64,000 nucleotides of DNA from Actinoallomurus iriomotensis (lineage in GTDB: Bacteria; Actinomycetota; Actinomycetes; Streptosporangiales; Streptosporangiaceae): the NCBI RefSeq assembly GCF_030269445.1, contig NZ_BSTJ01000012.1:186001-250000 (forward strand), written 5' to 3'. Shown here piece after piece: positions 25,946-33,983 of the stretch. Within the stretch, counting starts at the first letter, position 1; each line of letters begins with the position of its first letter. The translations under genes were made by a program, and so were the position numbers. The notes beneath the pieces were generated by a model. The model saw only the letters and a program-made list of their open reading frames with translations. It did no database searches and was not told the origin of the DNA.

Positions 25946-25990
25946 TTACGCAGCAGCCTTGGTGAGGACATCGGCGGTCGTCGTCCGCTC
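25946..25990 (-). pseudogene. 3' remnant of a second integrase gene
   Basis: Read leftward, this encodes ERTTTADVLTKAAA and a stop, matching the last residues of the resident integrase (AETAAADVFAKAIKAA) but diverged. It lies 17 bp past attR, exactly as the intact int lies 17 bp past attL. Upstream sequence loses similarity at once. It is best read as the tail of a previous, related element in the same tRNA site. Confidence 0.6.
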
Positions 25991-26147
25991 GCCTCCGCCG
26001 CCCCTGTTCTGGCCGGTAAAGGTGATCTGTATGGAGCGAGTGCCCCGGGGCCTGCTGCCAGAGCGGGCCACACGGCGCAGTTGTCGATACTGACCCTCGT
26101 GGGGCCTGAAAGGCCGGGCACCGCGCAAGCAGCCCTACGCTTCTGGC

Positions 26148-26504
26148 GTGGCCGAAATCGGTTCGAGGGCGCGGAAGCTGTCGGCGCCCCCGTCAGCAGT
26201 CTGGGAATCGCTTGTGGAGCCTCGTCGGCCCGGAGCTCGGCCGTGGCTGAACCTGCTGTCCGATGAGGTGTAGCCGAGGGTTCTGGAGGCGGACAGGCCC
26301 AACCGGGTCGTGTGGTCGTCTCTGTGGCCCAGCAGGCCCAACGACCAGGTCCACTTCGAGCTGACGGCCGTAGGCGGTGAGACCTCGCTGAGGTTCGCCT
26401 TGCTCACGCCCGACGCACTTCCTGGCCAGAGCAAGACAGGACACCTTCGACTGCGGCTCAACCACCTTCTCTTCGCCGACCTTCGGTTCTCCTACGGTCA
26501 GTGA
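26148..26504 (+). pseudogene. SRPBCC-type protein gene with one nonsense codon
   Basis: From GTG 26148 the frame encodes AEIGSRARKLSAPPSAVWES, then LVEPRRPGARPWLNLLSDEV, a TAG at 26271-26273, then PRVLEADRPNRVVWSSLWPS and an end in LNHLLFADLRFSYGQ. The two parts read through as one START/SRPBCC domain of about 118 residues, a family I recognise from actinobacteria. The TAG replaces an expected Glu (GAG). Recent inactivation or a base-call error are the options. Confidence 0.65.
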
Positions 26505-27443
26505 TCACACGCCTGGCCTCTCAGGCGCAGCTCGCCAGGTTCGCGGATCGGCGCGATCCCTCAACGGTGAGCCAGATCGGCCGACCAGGACGGCGACCAC
26601 CGGGGTGCGACGGCGGTTCTCGGTCTCGCCGCAGAAGGTCGCCGGCGTGGCGCGGATGAATGCCGGGATCGGCGACACTTCGAATTTTTATCAAGTATTT
26701 GGAGGGGGTGCGAGGCCGATCTATGGTGACCTTATGACGAACAACAGCAGGGCACTCAAAGGCACCCGAGTAACGTGACCCGGTAGGCGCCCGGGCCTGC
26801 AACACTTTGGCCCGGGCGCCCACCATGTACGGTGCTCATCTCCACGCCCTGACACGCCATCGGCCCGTCGGTCCTGTCGGTCGGCGTGCTTCGCACCGTG
26901 GCGCGCGCACCGGCCTGCCGATCTCCCCGTCCACCCACGACGGGGTGTGCTTTGCGGAAGTCCTCCTTGATCGCAGCGGTGGCACATTGACTCCATATGA
27001 ATACGCGGCTGATGCCGAAAGTGGATTCACGCACTGCCCCGGCGAATGGGCCATTTTCGGCACATCGAATGACCCGGCTTCTGATCTCGCGAATATGAAG
27101 GATCAGGCGGCTCGGAATGCCACTTTCGCGGGTGACGTCGGCCGCCGGGTGAGCATCGCGACGGGCGCTCCGGTTCGGACGCCGAGCGCTCCGCACCGCG
27201 GACGCGTGTCCCTGGGTCCTGACGTGCGGAGTGTGCGAGGAGGGACACTGGGCATCGCGGCGGACGGTGTCAGCGGGCCGGTGGCCGGGGATCGTGAGGC
27301 GTCGCAGCGGCTCCTACCGACCGTGCCCGTCAGTCTCGTCGCCGGCTTGGCGCTCAGGCGTGTCACCGGGGCGGCCCTCAGGCCCGGCACCGGGTACCAC
27401 GCTCAGTCGTGCCGGCTCTCGCCGGCACCCGGCGGCTGAGACC
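26505..27443. other. 939 bp with no supported gene
   Basis: Holds a strong hairpin (listed separately) and a possible 14-codon frame at 26734. Longer open frames on both strands (26807-27439, 26756-27196) lack family signal and have poor amino-acid composition. GC drops in 26660-26720 and 26940-27120. Probably decayed sequence beside the integration site. Confidence 0.4.
26786..26820. terminator. Strong hairpin, probable terminator
   Basis: GGCGCCCGGGCC (26786-26797) and GGCCCGGGCGCC (26809-26820) pair perfectly around an 11-base loop. No T tract follows, which is usual for actinobacterial terminators. Confidence 0.6.
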
Positions 27444-28631
27444 GTGCGGTCGAACGGCACCCGAGTCATCGCCTCCGCCGCACTGGCGTATCTGGGCGAC
27501 GGGATCCGCCACGTCGCGCTCCCGCTGTTCGCCGCGTCCATCACTCGCGAGCCGGTCGCGCTCAGCGTGCTCACCGCGGTGTCGTACCTGCCGTGGATCC
27601 TCCTGGGCCTGCCGATCGGCGTGTACGTCGACCGGAACCGCCCCGAGCGGGTCGCGGTGGCGGCGAACGCCGGCCGCGCGCTGCTGATGGGCCTCCTGTG
27701 CGTCACGATCCTGGCCGGCGACCGCTCACTGATCTTGTTGTACGTCGTGGTGTTCCTGCTCGGGGTGGGCGAGGCGGCCTACGACAATGCAGCACAGTCG
27801 CTGCTTCCCCGCGTGGTCGATGACGCGGCCCTGGAGCGCGCGAACGGCACGCTCGCCGCCGCCGAACGCACCGGCCTGGACCTCGCCGGCCCTGCGTTGG
27901 GCGGCCTGATGTTCGCGACCTCGGCGGCTCTGCCGTTCGGCCTGAACACCGCGGTTCTGCTGCTCGGCGCCGTGCTGATCGCCCCGCTCCGCACCCCGCC
28001 GCCCGCGGCGACCGGTCAGTTGGTCCGCGAGCTCTTCGCCGAGGTGTCGGCGGGCATGCGCTGGCTGTGGCGGAGCGGCACGGTCCGTACCGTCATCTTG
28101 ACCGGCGCGGGGCTGACGTTCTTCACCCAGTCATGGGAGCCGCTCCTGGTGCTGCTCGCCGTAGGTCCGATGGGCCTGTCGAACACCGCGTTCGGCGTTC
28201 TGCTCGCCGTGGGAGCCGTCGGCGGGATCTCCGGCGCCGCGGTCACACCGCTGCTGATCCGCCGCTTCGACGACCGAATCCTGCAGATCCTCGCCTTGGC
28301 GGCCACGTCCGCGTCGGTCCTGGCCCTGGCGGCGTTCCCCGTCCCGGCGGTCACGGCGCTGGCGTGGGGCGGCACGGGCTTCACGTTCTCCCTGTGGAAC
28401 GTCCTGTCGGTGACGATGCGACAGCGCCTGGTTCCGGCCGAGCTCCTGGGCCGGGTGAACAGCGCGAGCCGTACCCTGTCGAGCACGGCCGTGCCCCTCG
28501 GTGCCCTGGCCGGCGGTGCCGTCGCCCACGCGTGGGGACTCCGCGCCCCGTTCTGGCTCAGTGGCGCCGCGGTCGCGATCCTCGCGGTGGCCTTCGCCGT
28601 ACGAACCGTGCGCCGTCCGGTGGCGGTCTGA
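27444..28631 (+). CDS. MFS transporter (EntS-like, MFS_3)
   Basis: 395 residues from GTG 27444. About 12 hydrophobic segments; begins NGTRVIASAALAYLGDGIRH and has GLPIGVYVDRNRPER between helices 2 and 3, the motif A-like loop of the MFS_3/enterobactin-exporter group. Likely an H+-coupled exporter of a small molecule. The frame is open further upstream but those residues are not transporter-like. No neighbour suggests a substrate. Confidence 0.8.
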   Translation: MRSNGTRVIASAALAYLGDGIRHVALPLFAASITREPVALSVLTAVSYLPWILLGLPIGVYVDRNRPERVAVAANAGRALLMGLLCVTILAGDRSLILLYVVVFLLGVGEAAYDNAAQSLLPRVVDDAALERANGTLAAAERTGLDLAGPALGGLMFATSAALPFGLNTAVLLLGAVLIAPLRTPPPAATGQLVRELFAEVSAGMRWLWRSGTVRTVILTGAGLTFFTQSWEPLLVLLAVGPMGLSNTAFGVLLAVGAVGGISGAAVTPLLIRRFDDRILQILALAATSASVLALAAFPVPAVTALAWGGTGFTFSLWNVLSVTMRQRLVPAELLGRVNSASRTLSSTAVPLGALAGGAVAHAWGLRAPFWLSGAAVAILAVAFAVRTVRRPVAV

Positions 28632-28754
28632 GGCCGGTCAGTGCCGAGCGAGCCAACGGTCGGCGGGACCCGTACGAATAGAGCCGTGCACGCACCTGCG
28701 AGTTCCCCGTGTCAGGGCTGAGGCGACGGTCTTTTCATTGGTGGGATGGTTGGT

Positions 28755-28880
28755 CCTGGTCGAAGAGGTGGGTTCGGTGGGCCCAGGCGACGGCCTCCAG
28801 GCGGGTCGTCGCGCCATGCCGTGATCGCCGGGAACCACGCGTCGACGGCCGGGCTCATCTCGGCGTCGAACGTCACCCGG
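28755..28880 (-). pseudogene. Deleted fragment of a LAL-type LuxR regulator gene
   Basis: 28755-28811 matches 35670-35726 (C-terminal codons of the intact regulator), then at GTCGCGCCATG the match jumps to 36081-36151. About 355 bp, including most of the HTH, are missing. No open frame survives. Confidence 0.75.
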
Positions 28881-28949
28881 ACTTTTGTGTCGGCCTACGG
28901 CAATGAAGAGAGGCCTGCCGCGGTTTGCGGTCAGGCCCTGTTTCTGCGC

Positions 28950-29135
28950 TTGGCTGTCTTTCGGGTAGATGTGGGCGTAGGTGCCGCCGCAGTGTCCCAA
29001 CCTCATGTGTGAGACACGTCGCGTCCTCGGCGATCTGGCGCTCCGGCTTGGAGGGTGTCGTCTCTTTGGCCAGTAATCGTGGGATGGCCCGGACACCTCG
29101 GCGCCGATGGCGGTACTTCCGCCGTCGTGCTGGGC
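28950..29135 (-). pseudogene. Eroded copy of the BldC-like regulator gene
   Basis: Pieces of the gene at 11817-12194 are recognisable in different frames: GGTYAHIYPKD (compare GGTFTDIYPED), PERQIAEDATCL (compare VERQIAEDAARL) and RRGVRAIPRLLAKE (compare RAAVRQLLAEQ). Deletions and frameshifts have destroyed it. Orientation is the same as in the intact cassette. Confidence 0.65.
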
Positions 29136-29136
29136 G

Positions 29137-29285
29137 GATCATGTTCCATCACGGCCAACCCAGTTCACCGGTCGGCACGCGGCACGTCACCCAAGCCCGT
29201 CGGTGGTTCACCACGGTCTGGACCAGCGCTCTCGCCGTCCACCTACGCGAACTGGCCATCGACCGGGGCAGTACGACCTAGGCCA
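29137..29285 (+). pseudogene. Eroded fusion of regulator and HAD gene fragments
   Basis: One frame reads RAGRIMFHHGQ, SPVGTRHVTQARRWFTTVW and then VHLRELAIDRG. These match RAGRIMLRHGQ and SPVGAQYVTQARQWFTTVW of the regulator at 13508-14473 and AHLRELVIECG of the HAD protein at 14470. Two internal deletions join them. Order and direction relative to the BldC remnant match the cassette inside the AICE. Confidence 0.7.
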
Positions 29286-29372
29286 CGCGCCCGGACAGAT
29301 CCATCGTCGCTGAGGGTCCGCATGAATCTGAGTCAGTCGCCTTTGAGGGGCGGCGGGGGTATGGGTAGGGGC

Positions 29373-30233
29373 ATGCAACTCATCGACTTCACATCAGGCG
29401 TTCCCGTGTCCGGATCGCTCGATGTGCAGTGGATTCACGGGTCGCCGTCGGCCAAGCACAACACGGATCCCGACATTCAGGTGCACTTCTACAATGAGCA
29501 CACTGTCATCCTGCGGCAGAACAAGGCGGTTCACTATGAGGCGCCGTTCATGTTCCTGCTGTTCGGCAACACCCGAGCCGTGCTCATCGACACCGGCGCG
29601 ACGGAGTCCGCCGAATGGTTTCCGCTGCGCCGAACCGTCGACGATCTGATCGAACGCCGGCTCGCCGGGCATCCAAGGGACGACTACGGGCTACTCGTGC
29701 TGCACACTCATGCGCACGATGACCATGTCCAAGGGGACGCCCAGTTCACCGACCGGCCTGGGACGACCGTCGTCGATGCGGGACTCGGCGCTGTCCGGGA
29801 TCACTTCGGATTCGCCGACGAACCCGAAAAGGTCGCGCACGTCGACCTCGGGGGTCGGGTGCTCGAATGCCTGCTCACCCCGGGGCACCACAGGGCGGCC
29901 GTCACGTTCTACGATCCGTACACCGGCCTCCTGCTGACCGGCGACACGATCTACCGTGGCCGGCTGTACGTCGAGGACTGGGCCGCATTCCACCGCACCG
30001 TCGGCCGCCTGGTCGAGTTCGCCGGCACGCGGCCGGTCACACACGTCCTCGGTTGCCATATCGAGATGACGAGTGAACCGGGTGTCGACTACCGCATCGG
30101 CACCACGTATCAGCCGGACGAGCCGCCGCTGCAGATGACGGTGGATCAGCTACGGGACGTGCAGGCGGCCGTCGAGGAGATCGGCGCCCGTCCCGGCCGG
30201 TACGCCTTCCCCGACTTCATGATCTGGCGCTAG
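29373..30233 (+). CDS. Metallo-beta-lactamase-fold hydrolase
   Basis: 286 residues from ATG 29373 (GGTAGGGGC just upstream). The MBL signature THAHDDHVQGD, then PGHHRAAV (His), GDTIY (Asp) and GCHIEM (His) gives a complete two-metal site. An N-terminal extension of about 60 residues holds DVQWIHGSPS. Substrate unknown; similar enzymes hydrolyse lactones or thioesters. It stands alone between pseudogene debris and a protease gene. Confidence 0.85.
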   Translation: MQLIDFTSGVPVSGSLDVQWIHGSPSAKHNTDPDIQVHFYNEHTVILRQNKAVHYEAPFMFLLFGNTRAVLIDTGATESAEWFPLRRTVDDLIERRLAGHPRDDYGLLVLHTHAHDDHVQGDAQFTDRPGTTVVDAGLGAVRDHFGFADEPEKVAHVDLGGRVLECLLTPGHHRAAVTFYDPYTGLLLTGDTIYRGRLYVEDWAAFHRTVGRLVEFAGTRPVTHVLGCHIEMTSEPGVDYRIGTTYQPDEPPLQMTVDQLRDVQAAVEEIGARPGRYAFPDFMIWR

Positions 30234-30414
30234 GGCGGACTCGGCCGGCCGCACCACGTTGTTCGCGTTCCGCTCAACATCGACCGTTGAGGCGTGCATC
30301 GGATAAATCGGCCGTAGCGGAGAACGTCATCTCGCCAGGATTTGGCTTTCGACTTCAGGGGAAAAAGTTTCTCGCTTTCGTTCTCGCTAAGAAACGTAGC
30401 CAATAAGGGGAAAG

Positions 30415-31617
30415 ATGATGCGGCTTATGCGGATTCGGCTGCCATTGCTGGCGCTGATGTCGTTGGCGCTGATAGTGCTCCCGTCCGTCGCCGCAGCGCA
30501 GCGCGGGCTGCCGTACCGGCGTGTCTGTGAGCCGTCGCCCGGCGCTGGTAGGGCCTTCTGTCTGGCGCTGTTCCGCTCCGATCTGCCCCGCATCACGACG
30601 GTCTCGCCCGGTTTCCTGCCGCCCGGATATGGGCCTGCGGAGATTCGCGACGCGTATCGCCTCCCCACTGCCGGTTTCGGGCGAACCGTGGCGATCGTCG
30701 TCGCCTTCGACGACCCAAGTGCCGAACAGGATCTGGCGGTTTACCGTAACCAATACGGCCTACCGCCGTGCACCACCGCGAACGGCTGCTTCCGCAAAAT
30801 AGACCAGAATGGCGGGACACGTTATCCCCCATCCGACGCGGGCTGGGCCGGTGAAGCCTCGTTGGACATGGACGCCGTCAGCGCGGCATGCCCGTACTGC
30901 CGGATCCTGCTCGTCGAGGCGAACGACAATTTCTTCAGTAATCTGTTCACCGCGGAGGACCAGGCCGTCGCTCAGGGCGCGAGGTTCGTCAGCAACAGCT
31001 GGGGCGCGAACGAGTTCTCTGGCGAGGAGCTTTTCGACCGCCGTCTCGCCGCTCACTCCGGCGTGGCCTTCACCTTCGCCTCGGGTGACCAGGGCTACGG
31101 CCACCAGCTCTATCCGGCCGCCTCGCCGTACGTCACGGCGGTCGGCGGCACATCGCTCGTGCGGGCGCGGAACCCCCGCGGCTGGGTGGAAGGAGCATGG
31201 TCCGGCGCTGGTTCCGGCTGCTCCCCGTACGCGCCGAAGCCGTCCTTTCAACGTGACCTCAGCTGTCCTCGCCGTACCGCGGCCGATGTGTCCGCCGACG
31301 CCGACCCGATGACCGGTCTCGCCGTGTACGACAGTTTCGAGTTCTCCGGCTGGCGGGTGTTCGGCGGCACCAGTGCGTCCGCCCCGTTGCTCGCCGCCAT
31401 GTACGCCCTGGCCGGGGTCCCGGGTACGGCCGATCAACCCAGCTCCTTTCCCTACGCGCGCCCATGGGCGTTCAACGACATCGTCACCGGCGCCAACGGC
31501 TCCTGCGGAGGCTCCTACCTGTGCACCGCGGTCGTCGGGTACGACGGGCCGACCGGCATCGGCACGCCCAACGGCGTCGCCGGGCTGACGAACGGGCCGA
31601 TCGCCGCGAGCCGATGA
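30415..31617 (+). CDS. Secreted S53 (sedolisin) peptidase lacking a prodomain
   Basis: 400 residues, ATG 30415 with AAGGGGAAA upstream. Signal peptide of about 28 residues. Catalytic set visible: Glu147 and Asp151 (GEASLDMD), oxyanion Asp225 (ASGDQG) and Ser320 in FGGTSASAP. The usual activation prodomain (about 150-180 residues) is absent; only about 45 residues separate the signal from the catalytic core. Family members work at acidic pH outside the cell. A G1-like protease gene follows 318 bp later. Confidence 0.85.
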   Translation: MMRLMRIRLPLLALMSLALIVLPSVAAAQRGLPYRRVCEPSPGAGRAFCLALFRSDLPRITTVSPGFLPPGYGPAEIRDAYRLPTAGFGRTVAIVVAFDDPSAEQDLAVYRNQYGLPPCTTANGCFRKIDQNGGTRYPPSDAGWAGEASLDMDAVSAACPYCRILLVEANDNFFSNLFTAEDQAVAQGARFVSNSWGANEFSGEELFDRRLAAHSGVAFTFASGDQGYGHQLYPAASPYVTAVGGTSLVRARNPRGWVEGAWSGAGSGCSPYAPKPSFQRDLSCPRRTAADVSADADPMTGLAVYDSFEFSGWRVFGGTSASAPLLAAMYALAGVPGTADQPSSFPYARPWAFNDIVTGANGSCGGSYLCTAVVGYDGPTGIGTPNGVAGLTNGPIAASR

Positions 31618-31935
31618 GGGTCGGCCGGTCTCGCGGTGTCGCGCACCTGCGGCGTCATCGATTCCTAGCCGAAGGCGGCCTCATTAACGTATCGCGCCTG
31701 GCAGGAGCCATGGTCGATGGCGATCCGCACCTTACACAGATTCCGCACCGGAAGGCCCACAGTGATTTGGGTCCAGAGCAGGGTGCCGATAGCCGGCAGT
31801 CTGGTTTGTCGCCCACTGAGAACAACGTCCTATATCGGTCACCGGATTGATCTGCGCCTCCGGCCCGTGTCACCGTTCCCTCGGCGTCGCTCGTCAGTCA
31901 TCGCGGCGTTCACGCTCCCTCGCGTCGGAGGCCGA
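31618..31935. other. 318-bp intergenic region
   Basis: I see no gene or clear hairpin. Open frames here only extend the downstream protease frame upstream of its SD-supported start. Confidence 0.4.
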
Positions 31936-33135
31936 ATGCTGGTCAAGCGTCTGTCTGTCCTGCCCGCGACAATTGTCGTCTCATTACTTCTTTCGACCCC
32001 GGCGTTCGGGGCGATAAAGGTCTCGGACGCAAACGGAGATAAGACAGTAGCCTCATTACGTGACTGCCAGAAGTATCCGGTTGAGGAGACTTACTCCATC
32101 GACTCCGCAGGTCGGCGGAGTGTCGCCGCCGACGATACGGGAAAGGTTCGAGTTTTCGGCAAGGGCGGCAACACCATGAAGGTCGCCGTGCCGCCTGCCG
32201 ACTTCGATCCGCATACCGCGACCGATGCTCAACTGCGGATGTACGGGTTCCCACCGCGCCCGAAGAGCGGTCCGGCCCGTACGCGCTGGGACGCTCTTTA
32301 CCCGCACCACCAAATCGACTTCGTCCTTCCCGAGATGTGCAGCGACCCCCACGTGACGCATCGACCGCCTCAGCGAACCAAGTCGGCGCTCGCGCCCGAT
32401 CCTTTGACCAGTGACAACTGGTCCGGAGGCATCGCTGTGAACCCGCCCGACGAGCCGCCGTTCACTTCGGCGTTCGTGCGATGGCAGGAACCGAGCTTCA
32501 ACGCGGTATGTCCGACCGCCTCGGGCTACAGCATCTGGTCGGGAATCGGCGGGTGGGATACAGGCGATCGCCCCGTGTGGGGGCTGCTTCAGGCCGGCGT
32601 CGACAACATCGGAGGGTCGGGCCCGAACGATGCCTACGCTTTCTGGGAAGCACTGAACCAGAACAAGGACCAGACGCTTCCCGAGCAGCACATCGTCAAT
32701 ATGAAGGTCTCCGCGCTGGACCAGGTCCAATCGATGACCTACTACAACCCCATAGACAAAACAGTGAGTTTCCAGATCTACAACCTGACGACGAACAAGC
32801 TGGCCACGCTGGGCCCGTGGTCGACGATCGTCGACCCCATCGGCAGTGTGAAGGGTTTCGCCAGCGACTACTACGACGGCTGGACCGGCGAACTCATCGC
32901 CGAGCGCCCATCAGTGGACGACGCTTACATCAACCTGCGCCAGCCGCAGACCGGCTACAGCCAGTTCCTGGACGCCGAACTCGGCTACGACTCGGACGGC
33001 GACCCTTTCCCCGGCTATGAGTATGTCGGCTGGCAGCCGATCAAGATGACGAGCGACAAGGACCTGTCGGTGCCGACGGGCTTCCCCACCAGCGGAGCGA
33101 CCATGTGGCAGAACACCTGGAAGGCGTGCTCATAA
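31936..33135 (+). CDS. Secreted G1-like (eqolisin-type) peptidase
   Basis: 399 residues, ATG 31936 with GGAGG upstream. Signal peptide of about 28 residues ending PAFGA. The mature domain starts TSDNWSGGIAV and has SIWSGIGGWDTG, WGLLQAGVDN and YAFWEALNQ. These correspond to the eqolisin layout in which a Gln (LLQ) and a Glu (FWE) form the catalytic dyad. An N-terminal region of about 120 residues may be a propeptide. Acid-active extracellular protease is the likely role. Confidence 0.75.
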   Translation: MLVKRLSVLPATIVVSLLLSTPAFGAIKVSDANGDKTVASLRDCQKYPVEETYSIDSAGRRSVAADDTGKVRVFGKGGNTMKVAVPPADFDPHTATDAQLRMYGFPPRPKSGPARTRWDALYPHHQIDFVLPEMCSDPHVTHRPPQRTKSALAPDPLTSDNWSGGIAVNPPDEPPFTSAFVRWQEPSFNAVCPTASGYSIWSGIGGWDTGDRPVWGLLQAGVDNIGGSGPNDAYAFWEALNQNKDQTLPEQHIVNMKVSALDQVQSMTYYNPIDKTVSFQIYNLTTNKLATLGPWSTIVDPIGSVKGFASDYYDGWTGELIAERPSVDDAYINLRQPQTGYSQFLDAELGYDSDGDPFPGYEYVGWQPIKMTSDKDLSVPTGFPTSGATMWQNTWKACS

Positions 33136-33148
33136 GGCCGCGAGAGGG

Positions 33149-33616
33149 TCACCCGACGTCAACTCGCAGGATCTGACAGAGCGCAAGGGGCTGTGCCGAG
33201 GGGCTCGCCGATGGCGTAGCCGTTCCGACAGAATCCCGCGCCGGGCACAGTTCGGTAGGCACCACGAGGCCGGCTGTGCCCGGCGCGATGGCGCGGAATC
33301 TCACGCTCCGCCCATCCGCCGAGCGTGAGGAAGAACCGACAACTCGGGGGTCGGTGCTATACGGCAAGGTCACCTCGGTCGTCTTGCGCGTATGATAAAT
33401 GCTTACCTTGATCACCGCGCCGACCTTTATCTTTGCTGCCCCCAAAGAGGAATAACGACCGGAGCACCCACCAACCTTCCCCGATACGGCGCCGGCGTCC
33501 ACCTCAAGAAAAGGTGGCCCACAACTCGACACCTGGTGAGCGCCGCAAGCTAATCCCGGAAAGAGCAGCACCACTCCAGCCACAAGGGCGAGCCCAGCTG
33601 CTTTTGCGTTCATCAT
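33149..33616 (-). CDS. Small secreted lipoprotein, unknown function
   Basis: 155 residues from ATG 33616. Lipobox GLAC follows a hydrophobic helix (ALVAGVVLLFP). The mature part has beta strands and several cysteines (SCGP, GGCSG, ELCPA, LCQ) and could form a disulfide-stabilised beta fold. Convergent with the G1-like gene, 13 bp apart. No family recognised. Confidence 0.65.
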   Translation of the reverse strand: MMNAKAAGLALVAGVVLLFPGLACGAHQVSSCGPPFLEVDAGAVSGKVGGCSGRYSSLGAAKIKVGAVIKVSIYHTRKTTEVTLPYSTDPRVVGSSSRSADGRSVRFRAIAPGTAGLVVPTELCPARDSVGTATPSASPSAQPLALCQILRVDVG

Positions 33617-33769
33617 CCACCCATATTCGCCCGTCCGCTGGACCACCTCGACCGATGGCCCACATCGGGTCTTAGGTGTTCTGCCCGTGAGGTTAGGCCG
33701 CTTCAGCCTGATGGTGCAACGAACCGCGGCGCTCGCGGATGCCTAATAGGTCGTCGCCCTCGGTCATTT

Positions 33770-33920
33770 CTGGTCGAAGAGGTGGGTTCGGTGGGTCCGG
33801 GCGACGGCCTCCAGGCGGGTTGTCGCCATGGGCTTGGCCAGGATGTTCGACACGTGGACGCCGGCGGTCTTGGCGGAGATGAACAGGTGTTCGCCGATCT
33901 GGCGGTTGCCCAGGCCGGCC
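33770..33920 (-). pseudogene. 3' fragment of the LAL-type LuxR gene (second copy)
   Basis: Collinear with 35669-35822: the codons for the end of the HTH ([20 protein letters not shown]) to the C-terminus LFDQ are recognisable with point changes and a small deletion. It lies just before the ABC-F gene, while the intact regulator ends just after it, in the same orientation. Confidence 0.75.
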
Positions 33921-33983
33921 TGCCGTCGCATGGGCGTCGGCTGGGTTCGGCGGTCACCCAGTGGCGGATAGCGTTGGCGTTCT

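Noticed and set aside
26734-26778. 14-codon ORF (MTNNSRALKGTRVT) before a terminator hairpin
   Set aside because: No SD and no conserved context; too short to support.
26807-27439. Open frame upstream of the MFS gene
   Set aside because: Composition and lack of family signal; the MFS protein begins naturally at 27444.
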